From Aneurinibacillus soli (lineage in GTDB: Bacteria > Bacillota > Bacilli > Aneurinibacillales > Aneurinibacillaceae), in NCBI RefSeq assembly GCF_002355375.1, contig NZ_AP017312.1, positions 232,501-287,500 of the forward strand: a stretch of DNA of 55,000 nucleotides. Reading direction: 5' to 3'. The notes below the pieces were generated by a model. It searched no databases. It had not been told where the DNA came from and saw only the letters and a program-made list of their open reading frames with translations. Shown here piece by piece: positions 1 through 9,121 of this stretch (position 1 is the first letter of the stretch; every line of letters starts with the position of its first letter). A program made the translations under genes and the position numbers.

Positions 1-509
1 GGATTCATTACCATATCCAGATAACGTTTACGGTAGCGAATTTCCACGTCTTTGAGTCCATGGAATTTTTCTGGAAGCGGACGAAGCGATTTGCTCAGAA
101 GGGTCACTTCGTGGGCTTTCACGCTTGTCTCACCTGTTTTTGTTTTAAACACGACACCTTTAAGACCAATCCAGTCACCGATATCGCACATTTTGTACAT
201 TTCATATACATCTTCGCCAACCTGATCCTGACGTACATAGATCTGTATACGGCCAGACTGGTCCTGCAGATGGGCAAAACCGGCTTTTCCCTGCCCGCGT
301 TTCGCCATCATACGACCAGCAATCACCACTTCATTCGTCTGCTCAGCCAGCACTTCCTTGTCCACTTCTGCAAACTTATCCAGTACTTCCTTCGCAGTAT
401 ACGTACGCTCGAACTTTTTACCGAACGGATCAAACCCTTTTTCACGCAATGTTGCCAGCTTCTCGCGTCGCACAACTTCTTGTTCACTTAGTTCTTCCAA
501 ACGAGACAT
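1..509 (-). CDS. lysS: Lysyl-tRNA synthetase, 5' part only
   Basis: Class II lysyl-tRNA synthetase, which charges tRNA-Lys in the cytosol. Only the first ~169 residues are inside the window; the gene runs off the left edge, so the catalytic motifs are not seen. The visible part is the N-terminal OB-fold anticodon-binding domain (for example [15 protein letters not shown]), followed by the start of the catalytic part. The ATG at 509 is preceded by an AAGGAG ribosome site and gives [18 protein letters not shown], the usual LysS N-terminus. It lies 100 bp downstream of greA, with a weak hairpin between them, so it may be cotranscribed with greA/dusB as in relatives. Confidence 0.96.
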   Translation of the reverse strand, partial: MSRLEELSEQEVVRREKLATLREKGFDPFGKKFERTYTAKEVLDKFAEVDKEVLAEQTNEVVIAGRMMAKRGQGKAGFAHLQDQSGRIQIYVRQDQVGEDVYEMYKMCDIGDWIGLKGVVFKTKTGETSVKAHEVTLLSKSLRPLPEKFHGLKDVEIRYRKRYLDMVMN

Positions 510-567
510 GATTACGTTCAACTCCTTACAAACCTTTTACTATTCATGATAGCCCAAAACTGGGCAA

Positions 568-597
568 AAGCTCCCACGAAAATCGAAGGAGCTCATA
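568..597 (-). terminator. Weak hairpin between greA and lysS
   Basis: On the minus strand AGCTCC and GGGAGCT can pair across a 12-nt loop and are followed by TTTG. The stem is short and the U-run poor, so termination is at best partial, and readthrough from greA into lysS is likely. Confidence 0.3.
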
Positions 598-608
598 AAA
601 AATTCGTA

Positions 609-1088
609 TTACTGTACTTTAATGTCGATGATCTCGTAGCGAACTGTGCCTGCTGGTACAGCTACATCAACAGTAGAGCCTTTTGCCTTGCCGAGAAGTG
701 ACATACCTACCGGAGACTCATTGGAGATTTTATTGTTAATCGGGTCAGATTCAGCCGAACCCACGATTGTAAATTCCATTTCATCACCATACTCAAGGTC
801 TTTCACGATAACGGTAGAACCTACATATACAACGCCCGAATCAAGCTCATCCCCGGAAATCACGCGCGCGTTGCGCAACATTTTTTCAAGCGTAATGATA
901 CGACCTTCGATAAAAGCTTGTTCGTTCTTTGCTTCTTCGTACTCCGAGTTCTCGGATAAGTCACCATAGCTGATCGCTTCTTTAATACGCTGAGCAACTT
1001 CGCGACGTTTTACCGATTTAAGCTCTTCAAGCTCATCTTCTAATTTTCTTAAACCCTCGGCGGTTAAAATGACTTCTTTTTCGGCCAT
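609..1088 (-). CDS. greA: Transcription elongation factor GreA
   Basis: Rescues backtracked RNA polymerase by stimulating cleavage of the 3' end of nascent RNA. The 159-residue protein has the family layout: an N-terminal antiparallel coiled coil ([20 protein letters not shown], with acidic tip [20 protein letters not shown]) and a C-terminal FKBP-like domain ([18 protein letters not shown]). I start at the ATG at 1088, giving MAEKEVILT, because AGGGGGAACAGG lies just upstream. An in-frame ATG at 1109 would add seven residues not typical of GreA. It sits between dusB and lysS; in B. subtilis greA is elsewhere. Confidence 0.95.
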   Translation of the reverse strand: MAEKEVILTAEGLRKLEDELEELKSVKRREVAQRIKEAISYGDLSENSEYEEAKNEQAFIEGRIITLEKMLRNARVISGDELDSGVVYVGSTVIVKDLEYGDEMEFTIVGSAESDPINNKISNESPVGMSLLGKAKGSTVDVAVPAGTVRYEIIDIKVQ

Positions 1089-1154
1089 TTTCCTGTTCCC
1101 CCTATTCATCTTCTATGTCCAATTTATCGTAGAGTGTATGATGAAACCATATTT

Positions 1155-1201
1155 TTTATGCAAAACATATATGAAACTGCCAGTGATTCACTGGCAGTTT
1201 C
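1155..1201 (-). terminator. Terminator after dusB
   Basis: A perfect 13-bp stem, GAAACTGCCAGTG (1173-1185) with CACTGGCAGTTTC (1189-1201), has a 3-nt loop. On the minus strand the stem is followed by ATATATGTTTTG and a later T-run. It separates dusB from greA. Confidence 0.75.
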
Positions 1202-1249
1202 GCAGCAGATATTAAGGTATTATATGGTAGGCTACTATCGTTGTCAAAC

Positions 1250-2272
1250 CTACGCCAGACTTGCTTGCTGCCGTGCTTCCCACTCTGCTGTTTTGCCTTC
1301 GACGCGCTCTAAATAGGACAGCAATAACTTCGCCATGCCGTCTCGTGTTTCCTGCACGTTGACTTCATCGCGAATTTGAGCGGACGCAGGCAGTCCTTTC
1401 AGATACCAGGCTGCATGCTTGCGCATTTCTAACACAGCAACTTTCTCACCTTTTACTTTAATCAGGCGATCAAGATGCAGAAGTGCGATCTCGACTTTCT
1501 CACGCGGAGTCGGATCAGGCGGAAGTTCCCCTTTTGTGAGGTATTCAATCGTCCGATACAGCATCCACGGATTGCCGAGCGCTGCACGACCGATCATAAC
1601 GCCATCACAGCCTGTCTCCTCGATCATCCGCTTCGCATCTTCCGGAGATGCAACGTCACCATTCCCGATTACCGGAATGTTTACCGCTTCCTTCGCCTGA
1701 CGGATGTAGCTCCAGTCCGCCTTGCCCTGATACATCTGTACACGTGTACGCCCATGCACCGCAATCGCAGCACCGCCTGCGCGCTCCACTGCTTTTGCAT
1801 TTTCTACAACATAAATATGGTCGTCATCCCAGCCGATGCGCATTTTTACCGTAACCGGCTTAGATACGCTCTCGACAACAGCTCCCACCATTTCTTCAAT
1901 CTTATTCGGATCGAGCAGAAGACGCGCACCTGCGTCACAGCTTACGATCTTCGGCACGGGGCAACCCATGTTAATATCAATAATATCGGCATTCGTATGC
2001 AAGTCGACGTGCTGTGCCGCCTGAACGAGCGTTTCTTTGTCTCCACCAAAAATCTGTAGGCTTAACGGCTTCTCGCGGTCGTCTACATACAGCATATCCA
2101 TCGTTTTCTTATTGCCGTGGACAATGCCCTTATCACTAACCATCTCTGCACAGACCAGACCTGTTCCGAATTCTTTCGCAATCAGGCGAAACGCCGGGTT
2201 GCAAACCCCGGCCATCGGAGCAAGCACAACGTTGTTCTTTAACTCGACATTTCCGATTTTCAGGTTAGCCAT
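1250..2272 (-). CDS. dusB: tRNA-dihydrouridine synthase DusB
   Basis: FMN-dependent reduction of uridine to dihydrouridine in the D-loop of tRNA. The 340-residue protein has the Dus TIM barrel: APMAGVCNPAFR near the N-terminus, the NMGCPV motif with catalytic Cys104, and FMN-phosphate motifs GNGDVASPEDA and VMIGRAALGNPW, followed by the helical C-terminal domain. It lies 68 bp downstream of folK at the end of the folate operon, where B. subtilis also keeps dusB (there yazB lies between; it is absent here). A strong hairpin follows the stop. Confidence 0.95.
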   Translation of the reverse strand: MANLKIGNVELKNNVVLAPMAGVCNPAFRLIAKEFGTGLVCAEMVSDKGIVHGNKKTMDMLYVDDREKPLSLQIFGGDKETLVQAAQHVDLHTNADIIDINMGCPVPKIVSCDAGARLLLDPNKIEEMVGAVVESVSKPVTVKMRIGWDDDHIYVVENAKAVERAGGAAIAVHGRTRVQMYQGKADWSYIRQAKEAVNIPVIGNGDVASPEDAKRMIEETGCDGVMIGRAALGNPWMLYRTIEYLTKGELPPDPTPREKVEIALLHLDRLIKVKGEKVAVLEMRKHAAWYLKGLPASAQIRDEVNVQETRDGMAKLLLSYLERVEGKTAEWEARQQASLA

Positions 2273-2340
2273 ATTTCACCTTCCACGTAAATCTTTTGCT
2301 GCGTTCTGCACGCAAGTATTCACTATTGTATCATACGTGT

Positions 2341-2859
2341 CTACTTCCAGCAAAACGATTTACTGCGGCGTACACCGTCTGTATGTTCCAGATTGGAAAG
2401 CAGCTCCTCTATCAGTACATTCACCCTTGCCGGCATCGGAATAACCTGATGCGGCACAAGCTCTGCAAGCGGCACAAGCACAAAGGCACGTTCGGCCATC
2501 CGTGGATGGGGAATACAAAGAGCTTCTGTGTCCTCCTGCTGCTCCCCATATAGCAGAATATCAATGTCCACTGTGCGCGGACCCCAGCGAATGTCTCGCG
2601 TTCGACCTAACTGTTGCTCAATTCGCTGTGTCTCTTCCAAAAGTGCTTGCGGTGGGAGTATTACATCTGCTTCCAGCACAAGATTATAAAACACATCTTG
2701 TTCCACATACCCGACCGGATCTGTTTCGTACAGAGATGAACTTCTGAGCACCTGTATCCCGCTCACTGCGTCCAGCAGACGGACCGCTTCCTGAAGAGTT
2801 CCTTCCTTGTCTCCCATATTCGAGCCAAGCCCGAAAAACACCCGTGTTTCCCCTGTCAT
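2341..2859 (-). CDS. folK: 6-hydroxymethyl-7,8-dihydropterin pyrophosphokinase
   Basis: Transfers pyrophosphate from ATP to 6-hydroxymethyl-7,8-dihydropterin, the step before dihydropteroate synthase in folate synthesis. The 172-residue protein shows the N-terminal GLGSNMGDKE and the HPPK signature RWGPRTVDIDILLY, in which Asp98 and Asp100 are the expected Mg2+ ligands. It begins 1 bp after the folB stop, so it is translated with the folate operon. Confidence 0.96.
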   Translation of the reverse strand: MTGETRVFFGLGSNMGDKEGTLQEAVRLLDAVSGIQVLRSSSLYETDPVGYVEQDVFYNLVLEADVILPPQALLEETQRIEQQLGRTRDIRWGPRTVDIDILLYGEQQEDTEALCIPHPRMAERAFVLVPLAELVPHQVIPMPARVNVLIEELLSNLEHTDGVRRSKSFCWK

Positions 2860-2860
2860 T

Positions 2861-3223
2861 CTATGTACGCTCCCGCTTGATTTCCACAGCTACGGATTGA
2901 TAATGTCCAGGAATCGGCGGGTCCGGTTTCACAACGCGAACGAGTACCTCTACGATTCTTGCATGCTCAGTGAGCAGACGGGTCGCAATCCGTTCAGCTA
3001 TCGCTTCGATCAACGCATAGCGTTCGTCCTCCACAACCTGCTTCGTGGTTGTATATACATGCGCATAATTCACCGTATCATTTAGAGTGTCACTTCGTCC
3101 GGCATAAGACAAATCACAGGACAATTCCAAATCAACATAAAAACGCTGTCCGAGCTTATTTTCTTCGGGAAACACTCCATGATAGCCCCAAAATTCCATA
3201 CGGTTAAACAAAATTTTATCCAT
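2861..3223 (-). CDS. folB: Dihydroneopterin aldolase
   Basis: Cleaves 7,8-dihydroneopterin to 6-hydroxymethyl-7,8-dihydropterin and glycolaldehyde. The 120-residue length is normal for the family. Motifs seen are FWGYHGVFPEE at the N-terminus, the TVNYAHVY segment carrying the conserved Tyr, EAIAERIA, and VVKPDPPIPGHYQSVAVEI with the conserved Lys near the C-terminus. It is packed between folP (2 bp) and folK (1 bp). Confidence 0.96.
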   Translation of the reverse strand: MDKILFNRMEFWGYHGVFPEENKLGQRFYVDLELSCDLSYAGRSDTLNDTVNYAHVYTTTKQVVEDERYALIEAIAERIATRLLTEHARIVEVLVRVVKPDPPIPGHYQSVAVEIKRERT

Positions 3224-3225
3224 GC

Positions 3226-4074
3226 TTACTCACGTCCTCTTTCCTGGCGCCAGCCGTACAGCATCGCGTCCATCATCCGGCAGATGCGCACCGTCTCCTT
3301 CACATCATGGACACGGACGATGTGGCAGCCACGCTCTACACCAAGTGCTACTGTTGCCCCGGTTCCTTCCACTCGCTCCGTTACCGGAACTCCACCAAGC
3401 GCTTCGCCAATAAATCGCTTGCGCGATGTAGCAAGCAGAACCGGGTATCCCAATTCGACAAGTCGATCTAGATGATACATCATCTCCAAATTCTGCTCGT
3501 ACGTTTTAGCAAATCCGATTCCGGGGTCGAGAATAATATGTTGATCTTTCACGCCTGCCTGTTTTGCCCGCTCTATACAGTCCCGCATATCGTTCAGCAT
3601 ATCGTCCACGAAACAGTCATAGTTCATATTATCTCGGTTGTGCATTAAGATAACCGGAACGTCCGCTTCTGCCATTACACGCGGCATGGCAGGATCAGCT
3701 TTACTTCCCCACACATCATTAATAATCGTCGCTCCTGCCTGTACAGCTTGCCTGGCCACTTCTGCCTTATATGTATCAATTGAGAGGGGAGCATCCACTT
3801 CACGCGTCAAAGCTTCAATCACCGGGATCACGCGGGACAGCTCCTCATCAAGTCCAACCGGCTCATGCCCAGGCCGCGTAGATTCACCCCCAATATCGAT
3901 GATGTCCGCTCCATCCGCCACCATCTGACGCGCATGCTCAAGCGCTCTGTCGATCTGATTATAGTTCCCCCCATCCGAAAACGAATCAGGAGTCACGTTT
4001 AAAATCCCCATAACAAGCGTCCGTTCACCTAGTGGCAGTTCATATTTCCCTGCCCGCAGCGGTTCGTGTACCAT
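3226..4074 (-). CDS. folP: Dihydropteroate synthase
   Basis: Condenses 6-hydroxymethyl-dihydropterin pyrophosphate with p-aminobenzoate to give dihydropteroate; this is the sulfonamide target. The 282-residue TIM barrel has all the family signatures: MGILNVTPDSFSDGG, DIIDIGGESTRPG, the IINDVWG strand, ILDPGIGFAKT and the substrate-binding LLATSRKRFIG. It lies between pabC (27 bp) and folB (2 bp), so the enzymes making pABA and the enzyme using it are in one operon. Confidence 0.97.
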   Translation of the reverse strand: MVHEPLRAGKYELPLGERTLVMGILNVTPDSFSDGGNYNQIDRALEHARQMVADGADIIDIGGESTRPGHEPVGLDEELSRVIPVIEALTREVDAPLSIDTYKAEVARQAVQAGATIINDVWGSKADPAMPRVMAEADVPVILMHNRDNMNYDCFVDDMLNDMRDCIERAKQAGVKDQHIILDPGIGFAKTYEQNLEMMYHLDRLVELGYPVLLATSRKRFIGEALGGVPVTERVEGTGATVALGVERGCHIVRVHDVKETVRICRMMDAMLYGWRQERGRE

Positions 4075-4101
4075 CTGTATTCCTCCTGTCTGCTTTCTTA
4101 T

Positions 4102-4944
4102 CTAGATGCTTGCCCGATACAGCTCTAGCAGACGTTTTGTTAGCGTTCCTATTGTACCCGTCCCGATCTGTTTCTCATTCACAGCCCGAATCGGTACAAT
4201 CTCAAGCATGGCATTCGTAATAAACACTTCATCCGCCACCATCAGCTGATCGAGATAATAAAAACCCTCGTGTACTTCAATACCGTTCGCTTCGGCGAGT
4301 TCGAGCACGAATTCCCGACGTGTTCCCGGAAGAATCCCCGTGTTCACATGCGGGGTGTAGAGTACGGAATCCGACACAAAAAACACATTCGAGACGATTC
4401 CTTCCGCCACACATGTGTTTTCCGTCAGGAACAACCCCTCCACATCCGGGTCATTTCCAATTTCCATTTTACCAAATCGATTATTCATATAATGGTGCGA
4501 TTTAAAACGCCATTCTCCCTCTGGTGTATTGCGCGGACGCTTGAGAACCTGGAGCCGTTTACCTGTCTCATACAGCGAAGCCGGAAACGCTGCTAGTGGC
4601 TTCACAAAAATCAGCCAGCGTGGGTTCTCATACACCCCGGCATACGGGCCCAATCCCTCATCCCCTGCTGTCAGGTCCACACGCACATACGCATCTTCTA
4701 GATCGTTTTCATTAAGCGTCTGGAGAATCGCAAAGCGAAGCTCTTCTCGCGTCATCGTCACACGGATTCCAAGCTCACCTGCTGCCTCGCACAGACGGCG
4801 ATAATGCTTGTCCAAAAGAGCAATATGACCATTATATACTCGCATCGTTTCAAACAGGCCAAGTCCATAAAGAAAGCCGTGATCAAACGGCGAGATCACA
4901 GCCTGTGTTGCATTGATTAGTTGACCGTCAAGAAAAACCTTCAT
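4102..4944 (-). CDS. pabC: Aminodeoxychorismate lyase (PabC)
   Basis: PLP-dependent lyase converting 4-amino-4-deoxychorismate to p-aminobenzoate and pyruvate. The 280-residue protein is a fold-type IV enzyme of the branched-chain aminotransferase superfamily. The probable PLP lysine is Lys148 in RFKSHHYMNN. GTRREFVLE and VFITNAM fit the phosphate- and substrate-binding loops. D-amino-acid or branched-chain aminotransferases share this fold, but the position between pabA and folP makes PabC by far the likeliest. Confidence 0.92.
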   Translation of the reverse strand: MKVFLDGQLINATQAVISPFDHGFLYGLGLFETMRVYNGHIALLDKHYRRLCEAAGELGIRVTMTREELRFAILQTLNENDLEDAYVRVDLTAGDEGLGPYAGVYENPRWLIFVKPLAAFPASLYETGKRLQVLKRPRNTPEGEWRFKSHHYMNNRFGKMEIGNDPDVEGLFLTENTCVAEGIVSNVFFVSDSVLYTPHVNTGILPGTRREFVLELAEANGIEVHEGFYYLDQLMVADEVFITNAMLEIVPIRAVNEKQIGTGTIGTLTKRLLELYRASI

Positions 4945-4968
4945 GCCCGGATCAACACTCCTTTTTAT

Positions 4969-5556
4969 CTACTTTTGTACGGGCGCATAGCGAGCAAGAA
5001 AATTGCGTAGCATCTGCTTCCCGTGTTCCGTCATAATGGATTCAGGGTGAAATTGTACGCCTTCAATCGCCAATTCGCGATGGCGCAGACCCATAATTTC
5101 TCCCTCCGCTGTCTCTGCTGTAACTTCCAGACAGTCCGGCAAAGATTCTCGCTCTACGATGAGCGAGTGGTAGCGCGTTGCCTTAAACGGCGATGGCAGG
5201 CCCTCGAATACCCCTTGATTATGGTGATACATATCCGATGTTTTGCCATGCATTAAACGCTCAGCTCGAATCACATTGCCCCCGAATACTTGCGCAATGG
5301 ATTGATGACCAAGACACACACCAAAAATCGGAATGGTACCAGCAAAGCGCTCAATCGCTTCTAAGCTAATCCCCGCTTCATTTGGCGTGCACGGTCCTGG
5401 TGAGATCATTAAATACGAAGGGGCTAACTCCGCAATCTCGTCGCACGTAATTTTGTCATTGCGTACAACCCGTAATTCTTCCCCCATCTCACCCAGATAC
5501 TGCACCAGATTATACGTAAAGGAATCGTAATTATCAATCATCAAAATCATGCTCAA
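4969..5556 (-). CDS. pabA: Aminodeoxychorismate/anthranilate synthase, glutaminase subunit
   Basis: Class I glutamine amidotransferase that supplies ammonia to PabB, and in Bacilli often also to TrpE. The 195-residue protein has [16 protein letters not shown] at the N-terminus, the nucleophile Cys81 in [11 protein letters not shown], and His170/Glu172 in GVQFHPES. It lies 10 bp downstream of pabB. B. subtilis PabA is shared between the folate and tryptophan pathways; no trp genes are seen here, so dual use is an inference. Confidence 0.95.
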   Translation of the reverse strand: MSMILMIDNYDSFTYNLVQYLGEMGEELRVVRNDKITCDEIAELAPSYLMISPGPCTPNEAGISLEAIERFAGTIPIFGVCLGHQSIAQVFGGNVIRAERLMHGKTSDMYHHNQGVFEGLPSPFKATRYHSLIVERESLPDCLEVTAETAEGEIMGLRHRELAIEGVQFHPESIMTEHGKQMLRNFLARYAPVQK

Positions 5557-5566
5557 CTCTCCTCTC

Positions 5567-7066
5567 TCAAACTCGTCTCAACTGGTCTTCAGTCAGCGCA
5601 AGTGCCTTCCAGACAGCTTCCGCCTTCTTTAATGATTCATAATACTCTGCTTTTGGGGTGGAGTCAATGACAATCCCTGCCCCTGCCTGTACATGCGCCT
5701 GACCGTCTTTGAGAATCATCGTGCGAATGATAATATTACACACCGCATCCCCGTCAAACCCAAGCAGACACATCGAACCTGTGTACGGTCCACGTGTGAC
5801 CTTCTCTAGCTCTTCAATGATCTCCATTGTCCGTACTTTCGGTGCCCCGGTAATCGTTCCACCTGGAAACGTGGCAACAATCGCATCATACATGTCCTTA
5901 TCCTCTGCAAGCTCACCGACTACGTTCGAGACAATATGCATCACGTGCGAATACTTCTCGACTACCATCAGTTCATCTACATGCACCGAACCGTAGCGGC
6001 TGACACGACCAAGGTCGTTACGTTCCAGATCAACGAGCATGATGTGCTCTGCTACTTCTTTCTCACTACCGAGCATCTCCTGCACAAGCGCCTCGTCTTC
6101 CACGTCATCCTTCCCACGCCGACGCGTGCCTGCGATTGGGCGCGTACTCAGCTTGCCACCCTTCACCTGCACAAGAAGTTCAGGAGATGCAGATACGAGC
6201 TGGAATTCCGGGAAGCGTAGAAGTCCCATGTATGGAGATGGATTAACCTGACGCAGCACCTCATAGATCGCCTCGGCATCTGCATCGGTTGTACGTGTCT
6301 GACGCACAGACAGGTTGACCTGGAATACATCACCTGCTCCGATATATTGCTGCACACGGCGCACAGCTTCCTCGAACTCTGTTTGATCAAACGATGTTAC
6401 TACAGGTAGCGTCGATACCTCTCCTTCCGCTTTGCTCATATACGGTTTGATGTCTAGCGTATATAGTAGCTCCACCATCATCTTTAGCCACTTCGTCCCC
6501 GCTTCCACCGTTTTAATTTGTGCAGCAGGTCCAACATGCACAATCACATAAATTTCTCGAGTGACATGATCAAAGGCGTATACTTCTTCTGCCATCATCA
6601 GGTATACATCAGGTAACTTGAGATCGTCCTGTGCACTGCGCGGCAGTTTCTCATAATAACGCCCCATATCATAACTCAAGTACCCAACTGCACCGCCATA
6701 CCAATCCGGCAGTCCGGCATGTGCCGCTTCTGCGGCAGACGGTGACTGTTCGTGGCACATCCAGCGTCTCACAACAGCAAGTGGATCTGCAAGTGTCGTA
6801 ATCGTTTGTCCATTATAGCAGGCTTGGCCATCTTTATATGTAAGAGTAGCAACCGGATTCGCTCCTACATACGTATAGCGTCCACTTCGTCCACTCTCGA
6901 TGATAAAGGCATATTCACTCTGTTCTCGCAGCTTCCGATACAACTGCCACGGATCTTCTCTGCCCCACGTCTTCTTATCCCAAAGTGGCACACGATCATA
7001 CTCGTTAAGCTGCTGACGGCTCCACGGGTTCGTCTCTGTCACATTCATCATCCTGTTCTCTCGCAT
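5567..7066 (-). CDS. pabB: Aminodeoxychorismate synthase component I (TrpE-like)
   Basis: Chorismate-utilising enzyme that aminates chorismate with ammonia from PabA. It has an N-terminal Anth_synt_I_N-type region ([15 protein letters not shown]) and the C-terminal chorismate-binding domain ([38 protein letters not shown]). Residues 310-314 read PIAGT; E. coli PabB has Lys at the Ala position (PIKGT), whereas TrpE has Ala. Folate gene neighbours favour PabB, but the motif leaves anthranilate synthase activity possible. The start is uncertain: ATGs at 7066, 7051 and 7048 are in frame, and the last two sit behind GAGAGAACAGG. Confidence 0.9.
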   Translation of the reverse strand: MRENRMMNVTETNPWSRQQLNEYDRVPLWDKKTWGREDPWQLYRKLREQSEYAFIIESGRSGRYTYVGANPVATLTYKDGQACYNGQTITTLADPLAVVRRWMCHEQSPSAAEAAHAGLPDWYGGAVGYLSYDMGRYYEKLPRSAQDDLKLPDVYLMMAEEVYAFDHVTREIYVIVHVGPAAQIKTVEAGTKWLKMMVELLYTLDIKPYMSKAEGEVSTLPVVTSFDQTEFEEAVRRVQQYIGAGDVFQVNLSVRQTRTTDADAEAIYEVLRQVNPSPYMGLLRFPEFQLVSASPELLVQVKGGKLSTRPIAGTRRRGKDDVEDEALVQEMLGSEKEVAEHIMLVDLERNDLGRVSRYGSVHVDELMVVEKYSHVMHIVSNVVGELAEDKDMYDAIVATFPGGTITGAPKVRTMEIIEELEKVTRGPYTGSMCLLGFDGDAVCNIIIRTMILKDGQAHVQAGAGIVIDSTPKAEYYESLKKAEAVWKALALTEDQLRRV

Positions 7067-7069
7067 TTA

Positions 7070-7099
7070 AAAACCCCTGCCGACATTCCGACAGAGGTT
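7070..7099 (-). terminator. Hairpin between cysK and pabB
   Basis: An 11-bp stem with wobbles, AACCTCTGTCG with CGGCAGGGGTT, is followed on the minus strand by TTTTTAAATG. The T-run runs straight into the first possible pabB start codon. It can terminate cysK transcription, but it may also lie in a pabB leader, because a TATAAT-like element is just upstream at 7111-7116. Confidence 0.7.
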
Positions 7100-7110
7100 G
7101 GTCTTTCTTT

Positions 7111-7139
7111 ATTATACGTATTATTCGTCGAATTGATAA
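7111..7139 (-). promoter_or_regulatory. Possible sigma-A promoter for the pab-fol operon
   Basis: On the minus strand a TATAAT (7111-7116) lies 17 bp after TTATCA (7134-7139), inside the 3' end of cysK. Transcripts from here would carry the 7070-7099 hairpin at their 5' end, which would make it an attenuator-like element. The -35 matches only 4 of 6 positions. Confidence 0.35.
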
Positions 7140-8053
7140 AGAGGGGTACTTAAATACCGTTCACCATTGCTCGGAATAATGACCACAATGTTTTTGCCTG
7201 GGCCGAGTTCTTTCGCCAGCTTTTTCGCCGCATAAATCGCTGCCCCGGAAGAGATACCACCAAGAATCCCTTCTTTCTTAGCTACTGCACGAGATGTCTC
7301 GAACGCATCGTCGTTTTCTACCTTGATGATTTCATCGTACACTTCCGTATTCAGTGTATCCGGAACAAATCCAGCCCCAATGCCCTGAATTTTATGCGGT
7401 CCTGGTCTGCCGCCAGACAGTACGGGAGACGCAGCCGGTTCTACCGCTACAATGCGAACATTCGGGTACTTCTCTTTCAGCACTTCCCCAACGCCTGTGA
7501 TTGTACCACCTGTACCAACACCGGAGATGAACCCATCGATACCGCCAAGTTCTTCACCCTGTTCCAACAATTCACGTGCGGTTGTCTCGCGATGGATCTG
7601 TGGGTTTGCCGGATTTTTGAACTGTTGCGGCAAGAAATAAGAAGGATCTTCCTTCACTAGCTCTTCTGCCTTACGAATGGCGCCTCCCATTCCTTCAGCC
7701 CCTGGTGTAAGTACCAGCTCCGCACCGTATGCACGCAGCAAGTTGCGGCGCTCGATGCTCATCGTATCCGGCATGACAAGCACAGCACGATAGCCTTTTG
7801 CCGCCGCTACCATCGCCAGACCGATTCCCGTGTTCCCACTTGTCGGCTCAATAATCGTCATGCCTTCTTTCAGTACTCCGTCCTTCTCAGCTGCTTCGAT
7901 CATAGCTAGCGCAATTCGATCTTTCACACTGCTACCCGGATTAAAAAATTCAAGCTTCAAATAAATATTCGCTTCCCCTTCTTCTACAACCCGGTTCAAT
8001 TTCACTAATGGTGTATATCCAATTAAATCTGTAATTGATTGAGCTACTCGCAT
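7121..8053 (-). CDS. cysK: Cysteine synthase (O-acetylserine sulfhydrylase)
   Basis: PLP enzyme making L-cysteine from O-acetylserine and sulfide. The 310-residue protein has the PLP lysine Lys44 in [11 protein letters not shown], the TSGNTG substrate loop (71-76), the phosphate-binding [12 protein letters not shown], and the C-terminal GGISSGAA. It has its own strong promoter and a terminator behind it, so it is probably a single-gene unit between hslO and the pab operon, as in B. subtilis. Confidence 0.97.
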   Translation of the reverse strand: MRVAQSITDLIGYTPLVKLNRVVEEGEANIYLKLEFFNPGSSVKDRIALAMIEAAEKDGVLKEGMTIIEPTSGNTGIGLAMVAAAKGYRAVLVMPDTMSIERRNLLRAYGAELVLTPGAEGMGGAIRKAEELVKEDPSYFLPQQFKNPANPQIHRETTARELLEQGEELGGIDGFISGVGTGGTITGVGEVLKEKYPNVRIVAVEPAASPVLSGGRPGPHKIQGIGAGFVPDTLNTEVYDEIIKVENDDAFETSRAVAKKEGILGGISSGAAIYAAKKLAKELGPGKNIVVIIPSNGERYLSTPLYQFDE

Positions 8054-8102
8054 CTGATTTCCCCCTCGTTAATCCCTACTAAGGTAATCGGTTTTATAAA
8101 AT

Positions 8103-8131
8103 ATTATATAGCTAATGACCTAAATCGTCAA
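8103..8131 (-). promoter_or_regulatory. Sigma-A promoter of cysK
   Basis: On the minus strand TTGACG (8126-8131), a 17-bp spacer, then TATAAT (8103-8108). The leader contains GATTACCTTAGTAGGGATTA (about 8070-8090), which is loosely like a CymR box. CymR controls cysK in B. subtilis; the operator assignment here is tentative. Confidence 0.8.
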
Positions 8132-8138
8132 TGCAGGT

Positions 8139-9014
8139 TTACAAAGTTGCACGAATATTTTCTAAATGTTTCCTATCGAGATGGTACACTTCATTGCAGA
8201 ATTGGCAGGTCATCTCTGCTTCACCCTGCTCTTCGATAATTGAGTCCAGCTCTTCTTTCCCCAGACTGATCAGCGCACGATCGATGCGGTCAATGGAACA
8301 ATGACAGTTAAAATACACCTGATGCATATCAAGCAGCACGAAATCTTCCCCGAGCACTTCCCTAAGCATGTCTTCCGGTGTTAGTCCTTCATCAATCATG
8401 GTAGAAACCGGACGAATGCCAGAAAGAGAACGTTCCAGCTTCTCAATAATATGATCCGGCGTGTTCGGCAACAATTGAACAATGAAGCCTCCTGCCGCAC
8501 GGATCGTATTATCTGGATTCACTAGTACTCCAACCCCAACCGCAGACGGCACCTGCTCAGAAACAGTCAGGTAGTAGGTAAAGTCTTCTCCAAGCTCACC
8601 AGACACAATCGGACTTGTTCCCTGATATGGTTCTTTCAAGCCAAGGTCTTTCGTTACCGTAATACTTCCCTCTGTTCCGACAGCCCGGCGCACATCAAGT
8701 TTTCCCTGCTCATTCAGCTCCATAAAATGAACATGCGGATTGCTAACATAACCGCGCACTTCTCCGGTCGCATTCGCATCGGCCACAATTTGCCCAACTG
8801 GACCACCACCGCGCACAATGACAGTAAGACGTTCTTCTCCTTTCAACATCGCACCAATCATGGTCGCGAATGATAACGTTCTCCCTACTGCTGCACTTAC
8901 AATGGGCCATGTATCCAATCGGCGTTGTATCTCACTGACAGCTTCCGTTGTGCGAACGGCAAATACACGCACATGCCCGTCATACGCCATCCCACGTACT
9001 AAGTAGTCATTCAT
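8139..9014 (-). CDS. hslO: Redox-regulated chaperone Hsp33
   Basis: Cytosolic holdase chaperone switched on by oxidation, when its zinc is released. The C-terminal zinc site is complete: FNCHCS (CxC) and TCQFCNE (CxxC). The N-terminal domain begins MNDYLVRGMAYDGHVRVFAV. I use the ATG at 9014, preceded by GAAAGGA; the upstream in-frame extension to 9065 has no Hsp33 similarity. It lies between coaX and cysK, as in B. subtilis, but a terminator separates it from coaX. Confidence 0.96.
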   Translation of the reverse strand: MNDYLVRGMAYDGHVRVFAVRTTEAVSEIQRRLDTWPIVSAAVGRTLSFATMIGAMLKGEERLTVIVRGGGPVGQIVADANATGEVRGYVSNPHVHFMELNEQGKLDVRRAVGTEGSITVTKDLGLKEPYQGTSPIVSGELGEDFTYYLTVSEQVPSAVGVGVLVNPDNTIRAAGGFIVQLLPNTPDHIIEKLERSLSGIRPVSTMIDEGLTPEDMLREVLGEDFVLLDMHQVYFNCHCSIDRIDRALISLGKEELDSIIEEQGEAEMTCQFCNEVYHLDRKHLENIRATL

Positions 9015-9053
9015 TTCTGTATCGTCCTTTCTTCGTTCGAAATCCATACATTT

Positions 9054-9059
9054 ATTGTA
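9054..9059 (-). promoter_or_regulatory. Extended -10 element, probable hslO promoter
   Basis: Minus-strand TGGTACAAT combines a TGn motif with TACAAT, between the coaX terminator and the hslO start. No good -35 is visible at 17 bp, which suits an extended -10 promoter. Confidence 0.45.
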
Positions 9060-9077
9060 CCACAATTAGTTTGCAAG

Positions 9078-9120
9078 CAAAAAAGCGGGAGCTGACCATC
9101 TGGCCGATCCCCCGCTTTTT
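9078..9120 (-). terminator. Terminator after coaX
   Basis: Minus-strand AAAAGCGGG pairs with CCCGCTTTT (9081-9089 with 9111-9120) and is followed by a T-run. It separates coaX from hslO. Confidence 0.8.
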
Positions 9121-9121
9121 G

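Noticed and set aside
1134-1316. Small plus-strand open frame between greA and dusB
   Set aside because: It spans the dusB terminator hairpin and has no ribosome site.
1475-2059. 194-codon plus-strand open frame opposite dusB
   Set aside because: Shadow of a confidently identified gene; the translation has no domain character.
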